From Zymoseptoria tritici IPO323 (taxonomy: Eukaryota > Ascomycota > Dothideomycetes > Mycosphaerellales > Mycosphaerellaceae), in assembly GCF_000219625.1 (NCBI RefSeq), contig NC_018210.1, positions 124,001 through 188,000 of the forward strand: 64,000 bases of DNA. Reading direction: 5' to 3'. Below, in pieces: positions 55,459-64,000 of this stretch (position 1 is the first letter of the stretch; each line of letters starts with the position of its first letter). The notes under the pieces were generated by a model, which made no database searches, had not been told where the DNA came from, and worked only from the letters and a program-made list of their open reading frames with translations. A program made the translations under genes and the position numbers.

Positions 55459-56014
55459 GAAGATAGATGGAAAATTAAAATGGACGCTCGACGCTGTTCT
55501 TTTGTCTTCGAACGTGGTCACCTCTGGCGGACCGACACTAGGAAGACTTGTTGCATGAATCTACGGGTACGGATTACCCCGGCGCTTTCCTTTGTCGAGA
55601 CTATAGGTGTAGAGCTAGGTGAAAGTCAACTTTGGCTGCATGAAATGGAAAGAACCGGAAACCCCGATGCTACGGTCCTTCCTCCGTTCGATCTACATTT
55701 GTAGAAGATTCATCTTCGACAGTCCGTGAGCTGCGAGACCTCAACCTACGAGAGTGTCCAATGACCGGAATCTGTGTGCGATCTAGCCTGTTCAATCGAG
55801 ACCCGGACTTGGAGTCTCTGAACCTTGTGACATGTGGAAAATCACTGCTGAACTAGAATCGTTGGATCACACCGGTAAACCTCGACTTCAATCTACGGAA
55901 AGGACACTCTAGGCGCGGTAAGTGAAAGACGAGCTCTACATCTGATTAACATCTCGCTCACATAAGAACGCTTCCAGACAATTGCCATCTGCTTGCACGC
56001 TGTTCCTTCATCAC
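55459..56014. other. Intergenic, about 560 bases
   Basis: No convincing coding sequence; short frames only. Confidence 0.4.
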
Positions 56015-57156
56015 ATGCATTCACTTCAAGGCAACAGCGGAACGTAGCTTGAGCTTGGACCAGCAATCACCTGTCTCTGCTATATCTCTACGTCTACTTC
56101 TTGTTCAACCCTCGATCCTATACCACATTCAACGTCATCACCTTCGACACCCACACATCAAAGACATCTACCCTTTCACCATTCCACAGCACGACGAACA
56201 GTTTCGAGCAAGAAAGAAACATAGCAGACCGCAGGGACGAGAGTTCGGCTGATCCTTCGACACCTGATGGTCGTGACATTTCGCAGCAAGCGCAGCAGTC
56301 CGAAGCAGTCGGTCGTGTTGACCCGTCTCAGCAGGCGTCTAGACGGCGAACAAATATGGCAGGCAATGGGGGCGACAGTATCTTTGTGACGCCAGGACCA
56401 GAGGACCTCAACCTCGGCAGCTTCAATCCGCGAGGCATGGCGGGCGCAGCGCGCATGGGATCAGATGAGGCGGACTTGTCACAGCGACTGGAAGGTCAGG
56501 TCAATATGCAACAAGCCCGTCAAGCGCCGTTCCAGGCTCACATTTCTTCCCATCCTCAACAGCCAGCAGCCGCAGAACATACGCCGCACCTCACAGCCGG
56601 AAGACCAGTCCAGATGCAGGCCGCTCCAGCGCAAGCCGCTCGAAGACGGCAGACACACCGCCAGACACGACGAGGCTCGGCCCCTAGCCAGCAAGCTCCA
56701 GACCAAGAGCTAATCGTCATCCCAGACGATGGTGACCCACCCTTGGTAACATTCCGTTTCAACGGAGCCGTTGCGACCATGCCCAAGACGAGAGTTACTC
56801 GATTCGTAAAAGCTGAGGGAAGCAAGGTCTTCCAGAGCCAAGCGCATCACACGCTCATCGACGCGCATGAAGCGCAGTTCAAAGATACTGCCTTGGTCAT
56901 CTCGAATCCCAAGACGACCAAAGGTTACATTCTCCAGATGTACCAGTCGTCGTGGAAGTCGAAATTGGTGAGGAGCTGCACTGCAAAGCGAAGCTACCTG
57001 CACACTGTCGAAGGACTGAAGGACCAACATGCATGGGATCACGAGCGCAGTTCTTACCAGACCACGATCGTGGAGCCTAACGTGCGCATCTTGGCGCAAG
57101 CGGAGAGAGATCTGGCGAAGATGGACGCCTTGATCGCTTTCTTGAGAAACAACTGA
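56015..57156 (+). CDS. Uncharacterised Gln/Ser-rich protein with conserved C-terminal domain
   Basis: The frame is open well before its first internal ATG (56356, TNMAGNGGDS), so an upstream exon is expected. ATG at 56015 with an intron at 56044-56189 joins in phase and gives 331 residues; the donor (GTAGCT) is weak, so this start is tentative. Residues 1-210 are disordered and Gln/Arg-rich. From ELIVIPDDGDPPLVTFRFNG the sequence becomes compact: KTRVTRFVKAEGSKVFQSQA, ALVISNPKTTKGYILQMY, SYLHTVEGLKDQHAWDHERS and LAKMDALIAFLRNN. No known domain recognised. Confidence 0.6.
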
Positions 57157-60108
57157 GGCCGGCAAAGTCATCGACACCCGGGCAATGCGGACTTCACGAA
57201 CTTCACGCCTCCGCATTTCACAGACTGTCATCTTGCTAGCGCGCATTCTTTCCGCCCGGCGGGATCATCGAAGTCCTGGGCTTATCATACGGAGAGGCAG
57301 CACCGAAATAGAGAGCAGATACGGAGCGTTGCTCCTCTCTACGCGGCAGACTCGCTCTCAACTCTGTTCTTCTGCCCTAAGAATTCGATCTCTTCTCCTC
57401 CGCTCTCGACCAAAGCAGTGCAGAGTTACACTTCTCGCAGCGGCTCCCGGTCTAAGCATCTTCCAACCGAACACTTTAGCCGCAGGACATGGCTGCGTCC
57501 CAAAAGCTGTCACCAAGCGCTCAGCCTACACACCACTTTCCCGGCAGCGTCATTAGAGCCTTGCCTTTTAGATACCGAGACGCAGCGCTCCAGAATGGAG
57601 AAGCTACGGAGAGTTGGTCGTCTTTTCTTTCTAAATTAGCACTGCAACACTAGGAATGTTAGTGCTGCAATACTGCACCTACACAATCACATGCCAAAAA
57701 TTATCGTACTTCTTTAATCGACGCATAACTTCTTTATAAGCAAGGAAGACGACATCAAACTCCGCAAGACTAATAGACTTCCTCGTACGCAAACCTTCGT
57801 CCAAAAGCGGACTTTCTCGCACGCAAATCTTCGTCCACAGGCAATCGCCATGGTCGCGTGTGCTTCTCCCGACAGGCTGATCAAAGCTCTGCGTTTCAGA
57901 TACCGAGACGCAGTCCTCCTTTGACGAGGGGCTACGGAGTCTTGCTTTCCTTTGCTTGCTTTACGCACACAGATCACCAGGAAGCTAGCGGGCAAAAGTG
58001 CTATTCGAATCATCAGTATTAAATATCTTATGAAACAATTAAGAGCCCAGCTCACCCAAAATCGATTAGTGATGAGTCCGCTCAATCCCTCTCGAATCTT
58101 CTTTCCTCCTATACGGATGGACGCAGCTTTTAACGAGCACATGCGGCTGTTTCGACTTAGTGTCCAGTACAGTACGTATCGAGGGCAAGATCTTGGACTT
58201 AGAGTACCTCCTTAAGCTTCGGGCTTCCGTAAGGAAGAAGCAAAAGAAAGACAGTCGGTTATAGCCATTTTATGCCTCAGGCACTTATTCCTGCGGTGAT
58301 TAACATCGAGTCGATTCAGGGGTTAAGGTGCACCGCGTCGCAACTTTAATTCGACCTCTGCTAGATCTACTTACCAGTCGAAACCAAGGAGCAGCATCTC
58401 GTTCGCATTACTGCAAAATGCAAAATGTTGCGGAGTGCGCGTCGGCGCATACGCCCTATTACCGTTCTCGATTGGTTGAATTCAACGACGACGATTTTAC
58501 ACGACGCGCCAAAAATCTCTTTACTTCGGTATGCCCTTTAGTCTTGGCCGCATCGAAACAGTAGTATCGCCGGGGGTTCGTTTCCACGCACTTACAAAGC
58601 CTTGCGATCGGACCAGTATGACTGAATTCATCGTCCCGCCGAGATCGATAAGTGACGCTATGCTGCATATTTGACGTAGCACAAATCGATTCTTCCCTCC
58701 TGCGCCTCTCGAGCTCATCCCTTGCTTGCAAATCGACCGGTGAGTCCCCCCATCTCTGATCTTTGCTCTCCACCTACGAATTCCTCCCTTACTGCAGCAC
58801 TCCCTCTACACCTTTACTCTATCCGATTCTGCGATAGCAGTAACGAATTCACAAGCTTCGATGAAGGAGAAGCAGAAAGAACAGCCCGACGGCGTTGCCA
58901 GCTGGACTGTTAGTTCCAAAGGTCTCCTTCTAGGGTGGGTTCTTGTATTTTCGGTGGAGTTCGTTTTCCGAACGGCATACTTCATAGTCCGAGATTCCAG
59001 CAGAGGTCTGTCGAAGCATGCATAAATACAATAAGATCTCCAGAACTGATTAATATAGGCACACGAGACGGATCGATACCTTTACAAGCGCAGTGCCTTA
59101 GTAACCAAGGCTGCACCTAGGATGACACGAGTTGTGACCGCCATCATCGCTACTTAGTACCTATGTGCGCTCAGTGAAGCACCGCTTCCGGCGCAAACTC
59201 ACGAAGAAAAGGCCGAAAGCCTAGCGCTTAACGTAGCTAAAGCGTGCGGAAGGCAAGATTACGGGAGCAGCTATAAGGACGAGGTCGACGATGAAGCCTC
59301 GACTTCGCACTCCGGTCGTATGTCCAATGTGGAAGCCGCTCCACGATCTGCTAGCAGCGTTAAGCCGGAGCAAATCAGGGACCCCAAGGTGCACAGGACG
59401 ATGTTCTTAACTGTTGTGCTATCGTCCTTCTAGGGAACATACATACCGTTCGTGTACTTTCGCATCCGGAACCACTATAGAGGTCAGCCTTCGTACTATA
59501 CCCGCTGAGACGTCCTGTGAATATGACTAACCGGCGACAGGTACACCTGTAGGAAATGCTCGACTTGAGATACAATGCATGCACGAAGGATGTTAGTACG
59601 AGGACTTGATAGTTATGACGGCGATGTCGGCGCTTGTCGTGGGATTTATTGTTGTGGTGCGCAACGAGCAATTTCCAGCACCTACTCTGGCCGGCGGCGA
59701 AGAGAGGCTGGAAAGCGGCGGAACGAGCACCATAAATGTGTAAAGACTCTGGCCCAAAGCCTGGAAGAAGGATGTGAGCTCGCAGTCTTCTTCACACGGA
59801 CTTAGGGCGTTTCTCGTTCGTTGGAGTTTGGAACTGTGTTAGGGTGATCGTGCGGTAATGCAATGAATAAGACGAGCGTAGACCGGACAAGGCCGCTCCG
59901 GTGAAGACTGACTTGCCCCTTGCTGACATCTTTTGACCGCGCCTTAGCTTCACATTCCTCGATGACAATTTGCAACTGCGCCTTGCTATTTCTGAGCGAT
60001 CGTCAAGAGCATATAGTGCTTTGGCCTCGATCAAATTGGTCGTAATACTCTAGTACTCCAGCAATCCAGCGAGTTCCCTCGCATATTAACAGAATCCGAA
60101 GGAACAAT
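57157..60108. other. Gene-poor, repeat-derived region (3 kb)
   Basis: Only short chance frames on both strands, with AT-rich patches (57650-58060) and two diverged copies of one segment (57540-57625 and 57868-57955). It looks like decayed repeat or transposon sequence without recoverable protein motifs. Confidence 0.5.
57540..57955 (+). repeat. Diverged direct duplication
   Basis: Segments near 57568 and 57896 share AGATACCGAGACGCAG and similar flanks, including GCTACGGAG a little downstream in both. Spacing is about 328 bases; the rest is diverged. Confidence 0.5.
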
Positions 60109-60573
60109 ATGCTTCACCTATCCTGCGCAAGATTAGGAGATCTCTCCAACCTGCCGCCATCCTACATCGAGCTCCAACCAGGCTCGAGCGCTAATGCAAC
60201 GCATCAAGCAAAGCAAGAGACGACACCGAGGATGCCCGCGGCCACTCAAGACGCCGGCGATGACAGCCCGGGGCTCGATTCGGAAGCTTCTCGGCCACCA
60301 CGACCAGAGCTACGTACCCGCGCCGAGCTGGCAGCCGATCGAGACGCCGCTCTGCTTGCCCATCAGAAGACCCGACTTGAGCTGCATGAAGCCCAGCGTG
60401 CATACAGCACTGGTCCCGGCATGACGGGGAGACGGGCATATTCAGCCCTGTTTTTCTTGTTGATTGTCGGGTGTGGGACCGGACTGGCGATTTGGTGGTA
60501 CAAGAGTCCGAAGCGGACGACGCAGGCGACGGTGTATACGGCGCAGACGTCGGGATATGGAGGGCATCGCTGA
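60109..60573 (+). CDS. Tandem family unit 1: short-helix, tail-anchored membrane protein
   Basis: 154 residues, or about 114 if translation starts at MPAATQDAG (60232). A disordered, charged N-terminus leads to a short helix, ELAADRDAALLAHQKTRLEL then HEAQRAYS, and a single membrane segment SALFFLLIVGCGTGLAIWWY followed by a basic KSPKR stop. No signal peptide, so the C-terminal anchor suggests tail-anchored insertion. The motif x-x-A-x-x-A-Y after the helix recurs in units 4 and 5 (EDARRAY, TDAERAY). No similarity to a known family recognised. The copy looks intact. Confidence 0.65.
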   Translation: MLHLSCARLGDLSNLPPSYIELQPGSSANATHQAKQETTPRMPAATQDAGDDSPGLDSEASRPPRPELRTRAELAADRDAALLAHQKTRLELHEAQRAYSTGPGMTGRRAYSALFFLLIVGCGTGLAIWWYKSPKRTTQATVYTAQTSGYGGHR

Positions 60574-60777
60574 AAAATTTCGAGTTCTGGCGAGTTCTGG
60601 CTATCGAGCCGAGAGGAGAACGCTAATATGGCTGCACGAGTGTGGTTGAAAGGTGCGGTTCGGAGCTAGATTCGGTAGCGATATCGATGCATCGTGTCTG
60701 CGATCAGATTTGTCCTATCCTAGAGCTGCAAAATGTTTACCCGCAGGTCGGTACGGCTGCGGTTATAGACTCGTTCA

Positions 60778-60785
60778 TCCCTTGC
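60778..60785 (+). promoter_or_regulatory. TCCCTTGC box upstream of unit 2
   Basis: TCCCTTGC lies 134 bases before the unit 2 ATG; equivalent boxes precede units 3, 4 and 5. It may be duplicated promoter or merely retained duplicate sequence. Confidence 0.45.
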
Positions 60786-60911
60786 ATCAGCAGCGAGACT
60801 GCGCACCGCACATCTCGAGAGGTGAGTGCCTCCGTGACACACTTACGTCTTTCAAAATCTCACCTCAGTATCGCAAACTCTGATAATTGCAAACGAAAGC
60901 TAGCAAACAAA

Positions 60912-61304
60912 ATGGAGACCAACGCAGACCATTCCAGTAAGCCAACTTCCCACCCCACCAGGCTCAATCGTTCTGAAGCAAAAGACCTCTCCGCAGAGCC
61001 TCCTTCCAACCTCCTGCTCCACCTAGATCCGAGCGCCAGCATGCGAAACGATCTCGAAGCTCTCCAGCAAGCAGACGCAGAGCAGCGCACCTTCACGGAT
61101 CTGCGCACACTTACCAAGCTCGGCAAAGACCTGAACGCCGCGCAAGTCGCCTATCTCTAGGCAGGGGAGATCCTTAAAAAGGCCCAGATTTCATACGATC
61201 TAGGAGGCGGTTACAGATTGAGCGGGGTAGAAGTGGGCTTTGCTTTTGTGAGCGGATTGGTCATAGGTGGTTGTTTGGTTCTGGGTCTGGTTTGTTCGAA
61301 GTAA
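60912..61304 (+). pseudogene. Tandem family unit 2, in-frame TAG
   Basis: Begins METNADHSSK; reads LRNDLEALQQ-type helix (NDLEALQQADAEQRTFTDLR), then LTKLGKDLNAAQVAYL, TAG at 61158-61160, and continues in the same frame AGEILKKAQISYDLGGG and membrane segment FAFVSGLVIGGCLVLGLVC to TAA at 61302-61304 (131 codons). LTKLGKDLNAAQ matches unit 4 LVKLGKDMNAAQ, so these two are the closest pair. The stop is one C-to-T change from CAG. Readthrough or a missed intron is possible, but no good splice sites flank it. Confidence 0.6.
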
Positions 61305-61480
61305 ACGGTGTACTTTACTGTACTCGGCTCGGCTGGCCTGTGGCTATCGTGGTGGAGGCAGAATAGTTTGAAAGATAGCCATCGAGCTCGAGGCTTCGTC
61401 CATCGTGCGAGCTCCTGTGCCTGATTGCGAGACACGGCTGTGCATTGTCAACTTCACCGGTCCTCGGGGACTCCGTATTA

Positions 61481-61488
61481 TCCCTTGC
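61481..61488 (+). promoter_or_regulatory. TCCCTTGC box upstream of unit 3
   Basis: TCCCTTGC, 133 to 140 bases before the unit 3 ATG, preceded by TTCACCGGTC and followed by TTCGA, as upstream of unit 5. Confidence 0.45.
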
Positions 61489-61620
61489 TTCGACATATAG
61501 CTGCGCCTCCTTGTTCTACCGAGATCTTCGAACACATGAACCGAGTGTCTCGAAAGGCCAAGCCAGTAGGTAGCGACAGAGCCCAGTTTCGCCGTTTATG
61601 AGGAGCTAGCAGTAGCGATA

Positions 61621-61938
61621 ATGCCGACCATCGAAGAGCTGAAGGCCAACATCGCCACCGCTCGAGCCGCCCGCGACCGCGCCGAGATGAACCTGTGGGA
61701 CGCCTGCAAAGCGCACAAAACCGCAACAAAAGCGAAAGAGACTGTACGCAAAGCGCAAGAATGGGAGGTCAGCCCGGAATGGTGGAAGAAAAATGCTTTC
61801 GGTCTGCGTCGTTGCCGGAGTCGTTGTGTTCGTGATCTGATTCTTGATCGGGCTGACTCGGTCCCGTGTGCGAAGCAAGCGGAGCCAGCGATTATTACGA
61901 GATATGTGGCCGTTCCGGTGGACACGAGCAGTGGATAG
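61621..61938 (+). pseudogene. Tandem family unit 3, frameshifted before membrane segment
   Basis: MPTIEELKANIATARAARDR starts a helix like unit 5 (LKANIDTAQALHVRIKQEL). The frame then runs RKAQEWEVSPEWWKKN and drifts into arginine-rich nonsense to 61938. In the +1 frame at 61793 a membrane-like stretch appears, LSVCVVAGVVVFVI, then TGA (61838-61840), then FLIGLTRSRVRSKR. The family's usual hydrophobic end is therefore present but out of frame and interrupted. Confidence 0.55.
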
Positions 61939-62175
61939 CTGGCTGCCGGACGAATGCTTGCGATGACGCTTGGTCTGCTCGGATACATCCAGGCTCCTTG
62001 TTCTCCAGGAAAGCAAGTGTGTGGCATCGCATGGATTTGGAGCTGACGCAATTCGCGGACCGTTATTGTAGTCTTCGGTCAAATTTCAGGCAGTATATCG
62101 CTAGTTGCATAGGTTGCCGTGTGTGTCCCTGGCGCTTGGTGATGTATCGAGGCTGTGCGATGTCGAAAAGCATCG

Positions 62176-62183
62176 TCCCTTGC
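62176..62183 (+). promoter_or_regulatory. TCCCTTGC box upstream of unit 4
   Basis: TCCCTTGC followed by TTGCGG, about 150 bases before the unit 4 ATG. Confidence 0.4.
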
Positions 62184-62329
62184 TTGCGGTCGAATTCTTT
62201 GCATCGTTATCTTTGGAACTGTGTGCATACCCTCTCCATACTTAACGAAATGTGCCAGAAAACAAGCTAAAAACCGACTTCTAACAAGACTCGAAAACTT
62301 TTCGAGATCCCTCTACCTGCTTCTCGACC

Positions 62330-62740
62330 ATGCGCTATTCTGCTACCGCCACAAAGCTCCAGGCGGCGCCAGCACCGGGAACTAAGCTCGAACCAGAACA
62401 GACTATTAAAAAAGAGCAGTCACCGAAATCAGAAACTATCTTTGCAGAGCTCAAAGTCAATTTAGACACCGCCCAGACTCTCCGGTATAAACTTAAGGCC
62501 CTTAAAAACGCAAATGCAAAGCGACGGACGCTTGTTAAACTCGGCAAGGATATGAACGCCGCACAGGCCGGGCAAGATCAGACAAACCGGAGCCTCGAAG
62601 ACGCAAGACGGGCATACAGCCAGGCGGAGGGTGGCAAATTGAATGAGTGGGATCTGTTGCTCTCGTTTATCGGCGGGTTGCTCATCGGAGCTATAATAGC
62701 CTGGGAAGCGGCCAAGAGTCGGTACGGGAACCAACAGTAG
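62330..62740 (+). CDS. Tandem family unit 4: intact coiled-coil, tail-anchored membrane protein
   Basis: 136 residues and the best-preserved copy. Disordered Pro/Glu/Lys-rich start (KLEPEQTIKKEQSPKSE), a long helix with heptad-like spacing (FAELKVNLDTAQTLRYKLKA, LVKLGKDMNAAQAGQDQTNR, SLEDARRAYSQAEGG), then one membrane segment WDLLLSFIGGLLIGAIIAW and a short polar tail EAAKSRYGNQQ. Predicted topology: cytosolic helix, C-terminal anchor. The Gly-rich membrane face (IGGLLIG) suggests helix packing. Function unknown. Confidence 0.68.
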   Translation: MRYSATATKLQAAPAPGTKLEPEQTIKKEQSPKSETIFAELKVNLDTAQTLRYKLKALKNANAKRRTLVKLGKDMNAAQAGQDQTNRSLEDARRAYSQAEGGKLNEWDLLLSFIGGLLIGAIIAWEAAKSRYGNQQ

Positions 62741-62872
62741 TTTGTGGTAGTCATGTGATTTGCGGTATTCGGGAGCTGGTCATGAGGATAATGCAACGGA
62801 TCTCCTGTCCCTCAAAGGATTCATCGGGCTGTGCAAGGCAGCAAGACCAGTTTCACCGGTCGTGGAGCTTTA

Positions 62873-62880
62873 TCCCTTGC
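62873..62880 (+). promoter_or_regulatory. TCCCTTGC box upstream of unit 5
   Basis: TCCCTTGC about 180 bases before the unit 5 ATG, preceded by TTCACCGGTC and followed by TTCAAAG. It shares roughly 35 bases of alignable flank with the unit 3 box. Confidence 0.45.
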
Positions 62881-63055
62881 TTCAAAGAATGTCTGCGCCT
62901 CCTGTCTCCACGAACGTTCCAGACACAGCACTTCGCAAGCACTTCAGTTCCTTGAAGCGTAATTTGCAGCGTTATACATCAGGCCCAGTCCAATCAAAGA
63001 AACCCTCCAAGATTCTCGACTGCTGCAGGAAGAAAAGCCAGCCAATACCTCCAAC

Positions 63056-63499
63056 ATGTCCGCACCATCATACCAAGGACTCGAGAAAGGCCACGCCGTC
63101 AGTCCGATCCCATCAAAACAATCAATCACACCAGAACCAACGCTCGCCGCCCTCAAAGCCAACATCGACACCGCTCAAGCCCTCCACGTCCGCATCAAGC
63201 AGGAACTCACGGACGCCGAGAGAGCGTACCAGGAAGCATACTCGAACAGCGCCGAAGGACGGGCCAGGGCTACGACGTCGTGAAAACATAACTTGAGCCT
63301 GCTAGCCGCGCACATCTTGATTGGGTTGTGTTTCTGGTGGGCACTGTCGGCCGCTAGCTGGATCGAACAAGTCGAAGCGACTGGAAGGATGAAGCAGGAG
63401 GCTGCACGGATAAACTTGGAGGCCGCACGGGTGTGGGCAGCGGCCCGTGTGACGACCACGGAGGTTGTGTATGTTCAAGCTGTGTCGACTAGTGTGTAG
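63056..63499 (+). pseudogene. Tandem family unit 5, in-frame TGA
   Basis: MSAPSYQGLEKG, then helix LAALKANIDTAQALHVRIKQ and TDAERAYQEAYSNS, ends at TGA 63281-63283. The same frame continues through LSLLAAHILIGLCFWWALSA (membrane segment), then a second helix EATGRMKQEAARINLEAARV, to TAG at 63497-63499 (148 codons in all). The stop could derive from CGA by one C-to-T change. It separates the helix from the membrane anchor, so the translated 75-residue product would be soluble. Confidence 0.6.
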
Positions 63500-64000
63500 C
63501 TGAGATGACTCCCGAAGACATTTGTTCCGGGTGGTGGTGGAGGAGGGAGAGTTGTTAGGCAGGTTCGGACTAAGCAGAGATAAGCGAGTATGAATTGGAC
63601 TTCGATAGGTTGGGAAGTACACATAGTTGCAGATGTGGAACACAGTCGGAGTTGAATGAGGACAATTTGCCAGCTAATGTGCGTTCATCAATGCTTTGTG
63701 GCTAGTTATGACCACAGCGTAGCTTTCATGCGGAGTTGTGGAGAGTCTGCCTTCTGATCGGACTGGCAAGTCTGTAAGCGACGCAAGTCGGAGGTTCATA
63801 CTCACTCGCACCTTGCTTGCACTGCCGACCTGCGCCTCCTGGCTACTTATGGCCAAGCTGCAGGTGGACCAAGCATACTCCCAGTAGGTAGAGCTCTCCA
63901 GCGTCCATTCGAAGCAATTCCCATTCGCAACAAAAGTGGTTAGTGCTTGCACACATTCATCTCTACATTCATCCTGACCGGTGGATTAAAGCAGCCCTTG
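63500..64000. other. Window end, nothing assigned
   Basis: A 92-codon minus-strand frame (63674-63952) shows no recognisable features; it may belong to a gene beyond the window or be chance. Confidence 0.35.

Noticed and set aside
57714..58142. Minus-strand 142-codon frame
   Set aside because: Covers AT-rich duplicated debris; no family motif or plausible composition.
1..64000. tRNA, rRNA or CRISPR features
   Set aside because: None could be supported by reading; a covariance-model scan would be needed to exclude tRNAs.

Overview
The window reads as nuclear DNA of a filamentous ascomycete (Pezizomycotina; by overall gene style probably Dothideomycetes, which is inference). Genes are split by short introns, mostly 44-75 nt, with GTAAGT/GTGAGT/GTATGT-type donors. 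Class II hydrophobins, Zn2Cys6 regulators, a MAO-N-like amine oxidase, a P450 and traces of C-to-T mutation in duplicated DNA are present. No operons, rRNA, tRNA or CRISPR arrays were seen. Most gene models below were spliced by hand, and reading-frame phase was checked across every junction given.

1-17.6 kb is mostly housekeeping: SEC1/Munc18 (5' truncated), a class II hydrophobin, an RBR ubiquitin ligase, an unknown protein, a PHD-finger protein, a divergent pair of spliceosome genes (DIM1 and U2A'/LEA1), a disordered protein with a CRIB-like motif, and an aldehyde dehydrogenase divergent from an EF-hand external NADH dehydrogenase.

17.7-36.5 kb looks like a catabolic island. It holds an APC amine/amino-acid permease divergent from an amine oxidase, then a small cupin, a Zn2Cys6 regulator, a DLD-type FAD 2-hydroxyacid dehydrogenase, a ThDP enzyme with benzoylformate-decarboxylase-like active-site residues, a second Zn2Cys6 regulator with a frameshifted 3' end, and a second aldehyde dehydrogenase. 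Together they could run amine -> aldehyde -> acid and 2-hydroxyacid -> 2-oxoacid -> aldehyde -> acid. A decayed AT-rich terminal-inverted-repeat element sits inside the island.

36.5-43.6 kb is decaying secondary-metabolism DNA: a broken Gly-rich secreted protein, a short TTAGGG tract, relics of an acyltransferase and of a reducing PKS C-terminus (KR plus carrier domain), then an apparently intact P450 and a second class II hydrophobin. 44.5-57.2 kb returns to working genes: a second RBR ligase with an acidic Trp-rich tail, uridine kinase/UPRT-like (one-base frameshift) divergent from GID8, a DEDD exonuclease, a C2H2 protein, a third RBR ligase and two uncharacterised proteins.

57.2-60.1 kb is gene-poor repeat debris. 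60.1-63.5 kb holds the most novel feature: five tandem paralogues, 0.7-0.8 kb apart, each encoding a short charged/coiled-coil region and one C-terminal membrane segment. The four inter-unit gaps share an upstream sequence block, and several units carry nonsense or frameshift damage.
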